25,232 nt of DNA from a virus, in IMG/VR virus record IMGVR_UViG_3300021963_000604, positions 1-25,232 of that record. One strand, written 5' to 3'. Shown in pieces: positions 1 to 5,995 of the stretch (positions within the stretch are counted from its first letter, which is position 1; every line of letters starts with the position of its first letter). Below the pieces are notes generated by a model that did not search any database, was not told the DNA's origin, and saw only the letters and a list, made by a program, of their open reading frames with translations. The position numbers and the translations under genes were made by a program.

Positions 1-170
1 AAGATGAAGGCTGGGGGGATAGTCCTTATCCTTGTATTGGTTTGCTTTTAGATGATGGAAATATTATTTATCCATCTCAAGATTCAGAAGGAAATGGACC
101 TGGCGCTTTGTTTGGTAAAAATATAAAAGAAGATATTAGCGTATTCATTATGACAAGTGAAGAGGTATAG
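1..170 (+). CDS. C-terminal part of an unrecognised phage protein (partial)
   Basis: The reading frame is open from base 3 to a TAG at 168-170, giving 55 residues that begin DEGWGDSPYP and end MTSEEV. The start lies outside the window. The stretch IYPSQDSEGNGPGALFG resembles small acidic phage proteins of unknown function that I have seen in other tailed phages, but I cannot name a family. It is the first visible gene of the plus-strand operon running to 3294, and the next ATG follows two bases after its stop. Its function is unknown. Confidence that it is coding rests on the clean frame and on continuity with the operon. Confidence 0.6.
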   Translation, partial: DEGWGDSPYPCIGLLLDDGNIIYPSQDSEGNGPGALFGKNIKEDISVFIMTSEEV

Positions 171-172
171 CA

Positions 173-379
173 ATGGGAAAAGGAATAGAAATGGATACTC
201 GTACAGAAAAACAAGTCCAAGAAGATATGATTAATTCAATCAATGAATTACAAGATGAAGTTAAAATTTTGTTTCCTTGGAAAATAGCACAAAATAGTAA
301 TGAAATAGTTTTAAACAATAATACAATACAGTTAATCATTAAAGCAATTAAACAACTAAAAGGAGAAAACAATGAATAA
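173..379 (+). CDS. small hypothetical protein (68 aa)
   Basis: Unrecognised 68-residue protein, charged at the N-terminus and probably mostly helical (EKQVQEDMINSINELQDEV, then NTIQLIIKAIKQLK). The ATG at 173 has no obvious ribosome site. An in-frame ATG at 191 (residue 7) follows AAGGA at good spacing and may be the true start, giving 62 residues. The 3' end overlaps the next gene by 8 bases, which suggests translational coupling in the operon. No membrane segment or motif is visible. Function unknown. Confidence 0.6.
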   Translation: MGKGIEMDTRTEKQVQEDMINSINELQDEVKILFPWKIAQNSNEIVLNNNTIQLIIKAIKQLKGENNE

Positions 380-1031
380 AGATAATTTTAAGAAATTAAT
401 TGATGCAATTTTACTTGATGGACAAGTTAGATTTAATATGGCTTGTTTTGTTGGTAAATTAATATTCAATGATCAGGAAGATAAAGAACTTGTTAAGAAT
501 GGTCAATCTTTTGCAAGTAATTATAGAGTTGATAGTTTGGGTTATGTTGAAACTACTGATTTGTTTAATTGTGATTCAGTAGGTTGCATTGCTGGTTTTT
601 CTGCAGCTTTAGCAAATGATTGGAAAACTCCTGAATGGTTGACATTTGAATATCAAAACGGAGTCGCAGAAAAATCTCCTTATAATGTGGTTCAAGATTT
701 TGAATTAACATCAAATAGTTTTCTTGGTTTAACAAGTAAACAAGGTAAAAAACTATATTACGCCGATAATGATAGTGTTTGGAAATATCTTAGATATTTT
801 GAATCAGATCGTTATCTTAATTTACAATATAGTGGGGAAGAAGATGGTGAAGCAGAAGATATTGTAGAAAAATTTTCTGATTGGGATGATGATTGTTTTG
901 AAGTTGATTTTTCATCTATTGATTACAAAACAGCAGCCGATGTTTTAACAAGAATTATGAATGAAGAAATCATATTAGGTGATAATTATGGTGATATTAC
1001 AATTAACATACCGACAAAGGTAGGAGAATAA
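372..1031 (+). CDS. hypothetical phage protein (219 aa)
   Basis: Soluble acidic protein of 219 residues with an AGGAG ribosome site just before the ATG. The centre holds CDSVGCIAGFSAAL near residue 70, a short Cys/Gly-rich motif of the kind seen in a broad set of phage proteins of unknown role. The C-terminal half is acidic (EEDGEAEDIVEKF) and ends in a helical YKTAADVLTRIMNEE segment. The following gene carries a comparable CAIGCLI motif, so the two may be distant relatives or partners. There is no signal peptide or membrane segment. Function unknown; coding call firm from frame, ribosome site and operon spacing. Confidence 0.75.
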   Translation: MNKDNFKKLIDAILLDGQVRFNMACFVGKLIFNDQEDKELVKNGQSFASNYRVDSLGYVETTDLFNCDSVGCIAGFSAALANDWKTPEWLTFEYQNGVAEKSPYNVVQDFELTSNSFLGLTSKQGKKLYYADNDSVWKYLRYFESDRYLNLQYSGEEDGEAEDIVEKFSDWDDDCFEVDFSSIDYKTAADVLTRIMNEEIILGDNYGDITINIPTKVGE

Positions 1032-1032
1032 A

Positions 1033-1722
1033 ATGAAAGTGCATGATTTAGTTTCAGATATAGTTCAAGATAAAGATTATAGGCCGGTTAAGACATTCCA
1101 AGATGTTTTTAATAATGTTGTAAACCATCTAATAGTTCAAAATAAAAGATCAGAAGATGGTGGGTCAGGTTGTAGATATCGGGCTTATAATGAAGGTGAA
1201 GAATATCATAAATGTGCAATTGGTTGTTTAATTTCAGATGATAATTATTATGAGTATATAGAAGATAGTTTAGCTAATTCTATGCCTGTAACTGACGCAA
1301 TCAGAAAATCTAATCCAGAACTTATAGTTGACGATCAGATGATAGAATTGTTTCTTTTATTGCAATATGTTCACGATAGTATTGAACCAGAAAATTGGAT
1401 ATATATGTCCTTTTTAGTATGGAGAGATATGAATCGTTTTATTTCTTATCGTTCAAATAAAGGTTATGGAGATATAGAAGATTTTCCGGGAATAAACGAT
1501 TTTGATGGTCAAAAAGAAATGTATAAACAAACAGCAGAAAGAATGACATTGACTGACTTTCTCACAACATCAACTAATGCTGTGCTAAAACAAAAAGATA
1601 CTAAAACATATAATATGAGAAATATGTATTTAGAACAGTTAAAATCTGACAACCCAAAATCACCAATAGAATTCTTTAAAGAACGCAGAATTAAATTTCA
1701 AAGCTTAATAAAATCTAATTAA
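1033..1722 (+). CDS. hypothetical phage protein with KCAIGCLI motif (229 aa)
   Basis: Begins one base after the previous stop, with GGAG in the preceding gene's last codons. The N-terminal 80 residues read NVVNHLIVQNKRSEDG, then CRYRAYNEGEEYHKCAIGCLISDDNYY. From memory this matches a common module of phage proteins in which CAIGCLIPDxxY is the signature, but no biochemical role is known to me. The rest is helical and charged. It sits in the plus-strand operon of small unknown genes. The functional class is unknown; an early or middle accessory role is only inferred from context. Confidence 0.75.
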   Translation: MKVHDLVSDIVQDKDYRPVKTFQDVFNNVVNHLIVQNKRSEDGGSGCRYRAYNEGEEYHKCAIGCLISDDNYYEYIEDSLANSMPVTDAIRKSNPELIVDDQMIELFLLLQYVHDSIEPENWIYMSFLVWRDMNRFISYRSNKGYGDIEDFPGINDFDGQKEMYKQTAERMTLTDFLTTSTNAVLKQKDTKTYNMRNMYLEQLKSDNPKSPIEFFKERRIKFQSLIKSN

Positions 1723-1753
1723 TATAACCAAAACAACAAAAATAGGAGAAATA

Positions 1754-2218
1754 ATGAAAAAATTAAATGAATTTCAATTTGAAACAGTATTAAAAACAAT
1801 CTATAATAACTTAAATTATCCATTTGATTCATCAAAAGCAGAAGCTTTTGGTGTTACATTAGATGATGATTATTCTGTAAAAATAACACCGATTGCATCG
1901 GATGGCGATATTTATAATTTAATTAATTATGATGTTGAACTTAAAAATAGTGTTAAATTATATGATTTAATAACTTTTGCAACTTGTGGTTGGGCAGCGC
2001 CTATTGATAAAAGTAATGATGAGAATAATGAAGTTGCTCCATCTAAACATCCAGAAAGAAGAAGAGTTCGTCTTTTAACTACAGCTAGTATTAATAATCA
2101 ATTTGGTAGTTCAATATCGTTTAAAGATAATCCAGATGAACCAGTATTTGATTTTGGTAATGCTAGAGGCGCTTTAGCAGATGCAATTAAAGAGCTAATT
2201 AACTCAGCAGCTGAGTAA
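1754..2218 (+). CDS. hypothetical protein (154 aa)
   Basis: Unrecognised protein of 154 residues with a good AGGAG site before its ATG. The N-terminus (MKKLNEFQFETVLKTIYNNL) looks helical, and the middle carries a short GWAAPIDKSNDENNEV loop. The C-terminus ends in an alanine-rich helix (ALADAIKELINSAAE). There are no cysteine clusters or membrane segments. It follows the CAIGCLI gene after a 31-base gap containing AACAACAAAA and the ribosome site, and it precedes a run of very short genes. Function unknown. Confidence 0.7.
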   Translation: MKKLNEFQFETVLKTIYNNLNYPFDSSKAEAFGVTLDDDYSVKITPIASDGDIYNLINYDVELKNSVKLYDLITFATCGWAAPIDKSNDENNEVAPSKHPERRRVRLLTTASINNQFGSSISFKDNPDEPVFDFGNARGALADAIKELINSAAE

Positions 2219-2260
2219 ATATATTCCTAATATATCACCAATATATTACTAAGGATAATA

Positions 2261-2368
2261 ATGAAAAATTATACAGATAGCAGGCCACCTTTTATCAAAT
2301 TAAATAAAAAAGGTGAGCCTAAAAATATACCTAATTTACCTAAAAAAAAGAAGAGGAAAAATGCCTAA
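2261..2368 (+). CDS. very small basic protein (35 aa)
   Basis: ATG at 2261 after AAGGATAATA opens a 35-codon frame, MKNYTDSRPPFIKLNKKG onward, ending in a lysine/arginine cluster (KKKKRKNA) and TAA at 2366-2368. It overlaps the start of the next gene (ATG 2361), as genes in this operon commonly do. The strongly basic tail could contact nucleic acid, but that is speculation. Kept because start, ribosome site and overlap pattern agree, although very short frames are inherently uncertain. Confidence 0.5.
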   Translation: MKNYTDSRPPFIKLNKKGEPKNIPNLPKKKKRKNA

Positions 2369-2507
2369 TAATTTAAAAAGAATCAAACAAGACAAAGTTA
2401 ATTTATTGATAGATGAAGAAACTGCTGTAATTTATTACGGTAAATGTATTGAATGCGATAAGCTATTAACACTAGAAGAGAAAGCGTATGGGCATGATTG
2501 CGAATAA
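2361..2507 (+). CDS. small zinc-finger-like protein (48 aa)
   Basis: Starts at the ATG at 2361 behind AGAGGAAAA. A GTG upstream in frame (2313) has no ribosome site and would overlap the previous gene heavily, so I chose 2361. The 48-residue product has CIEC near residues 29-32 and ends GHDCE, giving a C-x2-C...H-x-C arrangement typical of a minimal zinc-binding knuckle. Such mini zinc fingers in phages often bind host proteins or nucleic acid, but the target here is unknown. Overlaps the next gene by 14 bases. Confidence 0.65.
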   Translation: MPNNLKRIKQDKVNLLIDEETAVIYYGKCIECDKLLTLEEKAYGHDCE

Positions 2508-2658
2508 TAATGAAAAACGTGAATGGGTAAAAGTATTGGAATGGGTAAAAGCAAAGTCTGAACCAAGTTATTACTGGAGTAAAGAAAAAGGTTGGGCTTT
2601 AAAACCGGATATAGGAGAATATTGGATGATTAGGGAGATTAAAGATGTTTATAGGTAA
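2494..2658 (+). CDS. small hypothetical protein (54 aa)
   Basis: ATG at 2494 lies inside the end of the zinc-finger-like gene and the frame closes with TAA at 2656-2658. The product is rich in tryptophan and lysine (REWVKVLEWVKAKSEPSYY, then GWALKPDIGEYWMIREI). Five tryptophans in 54 residues suggest a folded core. Its stop overlaps the next start, in the chain of overlapping short genes. No family recognised. Confidence 0.55.
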   Translation: MIANNNEKREWVKVLEWVKAKSEPSYYWSKEKGWALKPDIGEYWMIREIKDVYR

Positions 2659-2794
2659 ATTGTATACAGATGATGAAATGCATTTGGAGGTGGCAATTCA
2701 AAACCTAAGAGATCAGGTTGAAGTATTAAAGCGGCAAATTTCTAATTTAGAAGCCGGGCTAAATGAATTCATTAACACTTTAAATAACGATTAG
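2645..2794 (+). CDS. small coiled-coil protein (49 aa)
   Basis: ATG at 2645 follows GGGAG with good spacing; TAG at 2792-2794. The frame gives MFIGKLYTDDEM, then a single amphipathic helix with heptad-like leucine/valine/isoleucine spacing (LRDQVEVLKRQISNLEAGLNEF cut across residues 21-42). A dimeric coiled coil is the likely fold. It overlaps the preceding gene by 14 bases. Function unknown. Confidence 0.55.
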   Translation: MFIGKLYTDDEMHLEVAIQNLRDQVEVLKRQISNLEAGLNEFINTLNND

Positions 2795-2803
2795 AGGGCT
2801 TAT

Positions 2804-2959
2804 ATGATAGATATGCGCAAAGTTATAAACCATTTTATGATTAACTATTCCCCTGGGGATATGGTTAATATAGAGCATGTAGTAGAAGAATTAAAGCAAT
2901 TAAGCTTTGATTTATATTTAACAAATAAAGGGGAAGATGAAGATGAAACAAATGAATGA
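2804..2959 (+). CDS. small acidic hypothetical protein (51 aa)
   Basis: ATG at 2804 follows AGAGGG of the preceding gene's end; TGA at 2957-2959. The 51-residue product has a helical middle (VNIEHVVEELKQLSFDLYL) and an acidic tail (KGEDEDETNE). It is one of six consecutive short genes whose ends overlap or nearly touch, which is the main evidence for coding. No family recognised. Confidence 0.5.
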   Translation: MIDMRKVINHFMINYSPGDMVNIEHVVEELKQLSFDLYLTNKGEDEDETNE

Positions 2960-3095
2960 AAGCTGGGATGCAGAAACATCTCGTAAAATAAAAGAAAAAG
3001 AAGATCTAGCTAAAATGGCTGCAATTCGTAATGCCGTAAAGAGAAGGCATCATGAAAGAAAAAGAAGGGAAATTTTTGGTGATGATGTTGAATGA
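2943..3095 (+). CDS. small basic helical protein (50 aa)
   Basis: ATG at 2943 overlaps the acidic gene before it by 17 bases; TGA at 3093-3095. The product MKQMNESWDAETSRKIKEKE continues as a highly charged helix with a basic block (KRRHHERKRRE) near residues 33-43. The basic block could bind nucleic acid; nothing more can be said. It also overlaps the 80-aa gene that follows by 44 bases, a large overlap that lowers confidence a little. Confidence 0.45.
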   Translation: MKQMNESWDAETSRKIKEKEDLAKMAAIRNAVKRRHHERKRREIFGDDVE

Positions 3096-3294
3096 TATAA
3101 AGAATCTTTTAAACGAAGTATCAGGTCGTATAAAAGATGGGGAAAAAGAAATAACCTTCAAAGATGAACAGAATTATGTATCATACTTTGAAGGATATGT
3201 TTCGGGGCTAACTTGGGTAGAAGAAATACTGAGTCATATGGTAGAAAAGTTAGAAGAATCTAATGTTTCAGTAGAAAATCTATTTGATAGTTGA
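3052..3294 (+). CDS. hypothetical protein, last gene of the plus-strand operon (80 aa)
   Basis: ATG at 3052 follows GAGAAGG at good spacing. The 80-residue product is acidic and helical (LNDIKNLLNEVSGRIKDG, then YFEGYVSGLTWVEEILSHM). The pattern FEGYVSGLTWVEEIL is reminiscent of small phage helical-bundle proteins but I cannot assign a family. Transcription from this operon should end at the strong terminator about 130 bases downstream. Confidence 0.65.
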   Translation: MKEKEGKFLVMMLNDIKNLLNEVSGRIKDGEKEITFKDEQNYVSYFEGYVSGLTWVEEILSHMVEKLEESNVSVENLFDS

Positions 3295-3421
3295 TCTAAA
3301 GCCATAAAAACCATAAAATTCGTTAGCTAGTGAGTAACACACGCTCCAATGACAGTATGATATATTCAATATAACTGTAGTTCTAAGTATTTACAGTATC
3401 ACAATTTAATAAGTAATAATT

Positions 3422-3473
3422 AAAAAAAGCTCAAGAATAAGCATAGAAATAGCTTATTTTTGGGCTTTTTTTT
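3422..3473. terminator. strong bidirectional intrinsic terminator
   Basis: A-rich arm 3422-3442 (containing GCTCAAGAATAAGC) pairs with 3452-3473 (GCTTATTTTTGGGC then T8). The stem is about 20 bp with only two G-U pairs and an 8-9 base loop. The T run on the plus strand ends the 1-3294 operon. The A run at the other side gives a T run on the minus strand, so it can also stop leftward read-through. Confidence 0.85.
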
Positions 3474-3990
3474 GTCTAAAAAACATGTAATAAATAAATA
3501 AAAATAGGTAAAAACATACCAAAACACTACTAAAATAGTCAACAATTGGGTAAAAAAGGCCATAATTTGAGAACTTATATATGCCGCTAATAGATATGCC
3601 TATTATTACTCCTTCTAGGGGTATTTAATACAATAAAATATTAATTTATAACCATTTTAATAGATTTTTTAATACGCCTTAATCCCGGCTAATTGATGGT
3701 CTAATTGATCGCATTAATTTGGGGTTGATTAATGGAATATTAGTCCATAGAACTATGGACAGAACTATCGCAGAATAGATAGTGTCTTATATCCAATAGT
3801 AAATACATTTACTGACACGCCTGTAATTTATAGGCTTTGATCCCGCCTTTAATCCCGCAATTAATGCAGCGAAAAAAATTTTGCCTAAATTCATGTCGTA
3901 AATAAATATACATTTCTAAAAGTATATGAATAAATATAATCATAATTTGAAACTGTATTAAAAATAAATAAAAAAACATATAAATAAACG
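3474..3990. other. AT-rich convergent intergenic spacer with palindromes and repeats
   Basis: No credible gene on either strand. It lies between the ends of the plus-strand operon and the minus-strand cassette array. Visible structure: a near-perfect palindrome GTCCATAG-AA-CTATGGAC at 3743-3760; a second inverted repeat ACTATC...GATAGT at 3764-3783 immediately after; and three diverged copies of YTTRATCCCG, near 3668, 3838 and 3850. The cluster could be an operator or a replication-related site, but no initiator gene is next to it, so this remains open. Confidence 0.45.
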
Positions 3991-4031
3991 CGGGTGTACA
4001 AATACAAATGCATTTGTTTTTGGGACACCCG
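3991..4031 (-). promoter_or_regulatory. long hairpin at the predicted start of an orphan transcript
   Basis: CGGGTGT (3991-3997) pairs with ACACCCG (4025-4031). Inside, 3999-4009 pairs with 4012-4022 with one mismatch, enclosing the perfect 14-bp palindrome ACAAATGCATTTGT. Read on the minus strand it begins at the expected transcript start of the degenerate promoter at 4036-4068 and is followed by T-rich sequence. No gene follows. It may be a short non-coding transcript or the remnant of a lost eighth cassette. Confidence 0.5.
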
Positions 4032-4035
4032 TCTA

Positions 4036-4135
4036 AAATATGAATTGAGATTGAGAATTTGTATTAAATTTGAATTTACATAGGCATTGAGATAGCTGGC
4101 GTTCACGGTGCGACTAGCACAAAGTGAACGCCAGC
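4036..4135 (-). promoter_or_regulatory. hairpin-promoter unit 0 (reversed hairpin, degenerate promoter)
   Basis: Minus-strand TTTAAT (4068-4063), 21 nt, then ATATTT (4041-4036), matching the layout of the seven cassette promoters with a weaker -10. The 41-nt palindrome at 4095-4135 starts 27 nt upstream, the same distance as elsewhere. Its core is GTGC-gacta-GCAC, flanked by an 11-12 bp perfect stem (CTGGCGTTCAC). The asymmetric internal loop (AAA on one side, G on the other) is inverted relative to units 1-7. Confidence 0.6.
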
Positions 4136-4147
4136 GAATACAAAAAA

Positions 4148-4177
4148 AAACCCCGTATGCCGAAGCATACGGGGTTT
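4148..4177 (-). terminator. UUCG terminator of cassette A
   Basis: Stem AAACCCCGTATGC / GCATACGGGGTTT (13 bp) with loop CGAA on plus, i.e. C(UUCG)G on the minus-strand RNA, followed by T9. A textbook intrinsic terminator 13 bases after the stop of the 106-aa gene. Confidence 0.9.
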
Positions 4178-4190
4178 AATTTAAGCCTTA

Positions 4191-4511
4191 TTAGGCTTGG
4201 GGCAGGCGAGCCTTACGCTTACCTTTTGTTGGCTTGAGTGTTACAACCATTTCGCCGTCAGTAGTCCATTGAATAGAGCATTCACGCTCTGCCAATTCGG
4301 CACACTTACTGACACGATTGCGCCAAGTGTTTTTGTGATTAACAAAATCTTCATCACTTGGATTACCTTGCGCCAATTCATAAATAAAGGCATCACCAAT
4401 AACACTTGGGTCAAGTGCTTGAATGTCTGCCGTTAGGTCTGGGTCAATATAGGCATCACGCCCACGCTTGACCAAGTTACTGATTTGGCTTAAGTTAATT
4501 TTCTTACTCAT
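4191..4511 (-). CDS. cassette A protein (106 aa), paralogue of cassette B
   Basis: Starts at the ATG at 4511 with AAAGGA seven bases upstream. The product starts MSKKINLSQISNLVKRGRDA and ends in a basic tail (KPTKGKRKARLPQA). The middle is acidic and holds DEDFVNHKNTWRNRVSKCAE, and two cysteines are conserved with its paralogue at 4851-5168. The two proteins align end to end with no large gap and about three quarters identity by eye. The basic C-terminus and the NTWRNRV segment could suggest nucleic-acid binding, but I recognise no family. It is a self-contained unit with its own promoter (4586-4618) and terminator (4148-4177). Confidence 0.75.
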   Translation of the reverse strand: MSKKINLSQISNLVKRGRDAYIDPDLTADIQALDPSVIGDAFIYELAQGNPSDEDFVNHKNTWRNRVSKCAELAERECSIQWTTDGEMVVTLKPTKGKRKARLPQA

Positions 4512-4543
4512 TGTTTTGTCCTTTTGTTAGTGCGTTTATGCCC

Positions 4544-4575
4544 CACCTATGGACTAGGTGAATTAGGCGTTCACC
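4544..4575 (-). promoter_or_regulatory. two mutually exclusive leader hairpins of cassette A
   Basis: On plus coordinates CACCTA (4544-4549) pairs with TAGGTG (4555-4560), while GGTGAA (4557-4562) pairs with TTCACC (4570-4575). Both use GGTG at 4557-4560, so only one can form. The outer one starts close to the predicted transcript start near 4579. Short stems, so only suggestive of a switch. Confidence 0.4.
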
Positions 4576-4585
4576 AACACTCTTA

Positions 4586-4686
4586 ACTATACCAATGGGA
4601 GTGTAAATCTGTATTCAATTTGCAGCACAGCTTTGAGCCTTCTGGCGGTTGTGCAACTTTGTGCTAGTCGCACCGTTGCCCAACCG
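4586..4686 (-). promoter_or_regulatory. hairpin-promoter unit 1 (drives cassette A)
   Basis: Minus-strand TTGAAT (4618-4613), 21 nt, TATAGT (4591-4586). Upstream palindrome at 4646-4686: GGTTG/CAACC, CAAC/GTTG and core GTGC-tagtc-GCAC, with a TTT/C asymmetric internal loop. The core begins 43 nt from the first T of TTGAAT. Confidence 0.75.
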
Positions 4687-4690
4687 TCAA

Positions 4691-4784
4691 GAGATGTGAT
4701 TAGAAATTTGTACTAAATTTGTGATCATTGTAATCTGAGAACAGCGGGCGTTCACGGTGCGCATAGCACAAAGTGAACGCCCGC
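4691..4784 (-). promoter_or_regulatory. hairpin-promoter unit 0b (tandem, degenerate, reversed hairpin)
   Basis: Palindrome 4744-4784 has a perfect 12-bp stem (GCGGGCGTTCAC) and core GTGC-gcata-GCAC, inverted like unit 0. At 27 nt it is followed by TTTAGTACAAATTTCT, a decayed form of the TTGAATACACATTCT element. No TATAGT lies at the expected place. It sits directly upstream of unit 1, so cassette A has two regulatory units in tandem. Confidence 0.55.
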
Positions 4785-4800
4785 CGATAAAAACAAAAAA

Positions 4801-4824
4801 CCCCGTATGCCGAAGCATACGGGG
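4801..4824 (-). terminator. UUCG terminator of cassette B
   Basis: CCCCGTATGC / GCATACGGGG with loop CGAA on plus (UUCG in the minus-strand RNA), followed by a T-rich tract. The stem is the same as that of cassette A, so gene and terminator were probably duplicated together. Confidence 0.9.
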
Positions 4825-4850
4825 CTTATTGTTATTGCCTATCGGGGGTC

Positions 4851-5168
4851 TTACTTAGGCAGACGGGCTTTGCGCTTCTGCTTTACTGGCTTGAGGCTGA
4901 CGACCATCTCGCCTTCCTCAGTCCACTGAATTGAGCACTCACGCTCGGCTTCCTCAGCGCACTTGGCAACACGATTACGCCAAGTGTTCTTGTGGTTGAC
5001 GAAGTCCTCATCTGCTGGGTCGCCTTGTGCTTCCTCGTAGATGAAAGCGTCGCCCTCAACCGAAGCGTCTAACGACTTAATGTCGTCAGTTAGTTTCGGG
5101 TCTATATAGGCTTCACGCCCACGCTTGACGAGGTTGCTTATCTGACTGAGATTAACTTTCTTACTCAT
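4851..5168 (-). CDS. cassette B protein (105 aa), paralogue of cassette A
   Basis: I use the ATG at 5168, which has AAAGGAAG seven bases upstream and gives MSKKVNLSQISNLVKRGREA, matching the paralogue's start. An in-frame ATG at 5207 lies inside the leader stem and has no ribosome site. The protein has the same layout as cassette A: basic/helical start, acidic middle, DEDFVNHKNTWRNRVAKCAE, two shared cysteines and a basic end (KQKRKARLPK). Its DNA is visibly more GC-rich than that of cassette A (many GC-ending codons), so the copies have diverged mainly at synonymous sites. This suggests selection on the protein. Function unknown. Confidence 0.75.
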   Translation of the reverse strand: MSKKVNLSQISNLVKRGREAYIDPKLTDDIKSLDASVEGDAFIYEEAQGDPADEDFVNHKNTWRNRVAKCAEEAERECSIQWTEEGEMVVSLKPVKQKRKARLPK

Positions 5169-5179
5169 TGTGCTTCCTT

Positions 5180-5237
5180 TATCAGTAGTGGTTATGCCAT
5201 TACCCATACCGTATGGGTAATTGAGGCGCTACCGATA
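5180..5237 (-). promoter_or_regulatory. folded 5' leader of cassette B
   Basis: CTACCGATA (5229-5237) and TATCAGTAG (5180-5188) form a 9-bp closing stem with one G-U pair. Inside is a 10-bp hairpin, TTACCCATAC-C-GTATGGGTAA, centred at 5210. The closing stem begins at the predicted transcript start (7 nt after the -10) and ends directly before the AAAGGAAG ribosome site. Confidence 0.6.
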
Positions 5238-5243
5238 ACTATT

Positions 5244-5344
5244 ACTATACCTATGAGGCTGAGAATGTGTATTCAATTTAAGATATGGTTCGCACCTTGT
5301 CAGCGGTTGTGCAACTTAGCGCTATTCGCGCCGTTGCCCCACCG
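5244..5344 (-). promoter_or_regulatory. hairpin-promoter unit 2 (drives cassette B)
   Basis: TTGAAT (5276-5271), 21 nt, TATAGT (5249-5244), with the full TTGAATACACATTCTCAG element. Palindrome 5304-5344 has core GCGC-tatt-c-GCGC in place of GTGC/GCAC, a compensatory change. Core to TTGAAT is 43 nt. Confidence 0.75.
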
Positions 5345-5363
5345 TCAAAATACAAAATAAAAA

Positions 5364-5387
5364 CCCCGAGCGCCGAAGCACTCGGGG
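5364..5387 (-). terminator. UUCG terminator of cassette C
   Basis: CCCCGAG / CTCGGGG, one mismatch, then GC-cgaa-GC at the tip (UUCG loop on the minus strand), followed by a T-rich tract. It lies 17 bases past the stop of the 128-aa gene. Confidence 0.85.
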
Positions 5388-5404
5388 AATTTATTTTAAT
5401 GAAG

Positions 5405-5791
5405 TCAGTCGTAACTGACCAACTCCACATCTTTGTCTTTAAGACCAGCAATAGCCAGTTGGCTACGCATTGACATCAACTCACGATAAACTTGCGAAGC
5501 AAACTCAGCGTGGGTTACAATCCCTTGTCTTAACTGCTTTAGCACCGTGAAGTATCTATCCACAAAGGATTCAGTGAATTGACACTCTTTGTAACTAGTG
5601 TGAATGATATTGTCAACAATATCAATCAACTCATTTACAGTACCACGATGATTGCTGAACCACCTATCCCAAATCTCACGCTGTTGCGCAGGCTTGGCGC
5701 TCTCTGGGTAGTATGGCTTGTATTCCGTTAGGAACATCAATACAGATTCAAATATCAATCCATATTGACTACGCATAAATGTACTTGACAT
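5405..5791 (-). CDS. cassette C protein (128 aa), unrecognised
   Basis: Starts at the ATG at 5791 behind AGAGAGG. The 128-residue protein is helical and rich in aromatic residues (YGLIFESVLMFLTEYKPYY, then REIWDRWFSNHRGTVNELI). Further on it reads FVDRYFTVLKQLRQG and FASQVYRELMSMRSQL. It has no membrane-length hydrophobic run and only one cysteine. An all-alpha soluble protein is likely. It has its own promoter and terminator in the minus-strand array. I recognise no family; a host-interaction role is a guess from the cassette context. Confidence 0.7.
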   Translation of the reverse strand: MSSTFMRSQYGLIFESVLMFLTEYKPYYPESAKPAQQREIWDRWFSNHRGTVNELIDIVDNIIHTSYKECQFTESFVDRYFTVLKQLRQGIVTHAEFASQVYRELMSMRSQLAIAGLKDKDVELVSYD

Positions 5792-5805
5792 TATTTACCT
5801 CTCTC

Positions 5806-5833
5806 TATCAAGTTACTTGGGTTTCACTTGATA
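5806..5833 (-). promoter_or_regulatory. 5'-terminal stem-loop of cassette C
   Basis: TATCAAGT / ACTTGATA closes a 12-nt loop reading GAAACCCAAGTA on the minus strand. It starts at the predicted transcript start and ends just before the AGAGAGG ribosome site. The loop pattern GAAACnnAAGTA recurs in cassettes D and H. Confidence 0.6.
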
Positions 5834-5839
5834 TAAATA

Positions 5840-5939
5840 ACTATACCTATCGGGCTGAGAATGTGTATTCAAGTTGAGATACTGCTCACTGCCTTATGAT
5901 CGGTGTTCCACTTATTGCTAAGCGCAACGTGGACCGCCG
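5840..5939 (-). promoter_or_regulatory. hairpin-promoter unit 3 (drives cassette C)
   Basis: TTGAAT (5872-5867), 21 nt, TATAGT (5845-5840). Palindrome 5901-5939: CGGTG/CGCCG, CCAC/GTGG (for CAAC/GTTG) and core TTGC-taagc-GCAA (for GTGC/GCAC). The paired changes keep the fold. Core to TTGAAT is 43 nt. Confidence 0.75.
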
Positions 5940-5958
5940 CCCAAAACGAATGCAAAAA

Positions 5959-5990
5959 AAATCCCCCAAACCCGAAGGCTTGGGGGATTT
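5959..5990 (-). terminator. UUCG terminator of cassette D
   Basis: AAATCCCCCAA / TTGGGGGATTT with one mismatch, then CC-cgaa-GG (UUCG on the minus strand) and a T8 tract. Six bases after the gene's stop. Confidence 0.85.
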
Positions 5991-5995
5991 GGGGA

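Noticed and set aside
3891-4106. 71-aa minus-strand frame
   Set aside because: Low-complexity Tyr/Asn/Leu product that crosses the unit 0 promoter and hairpin; no ribosome site.
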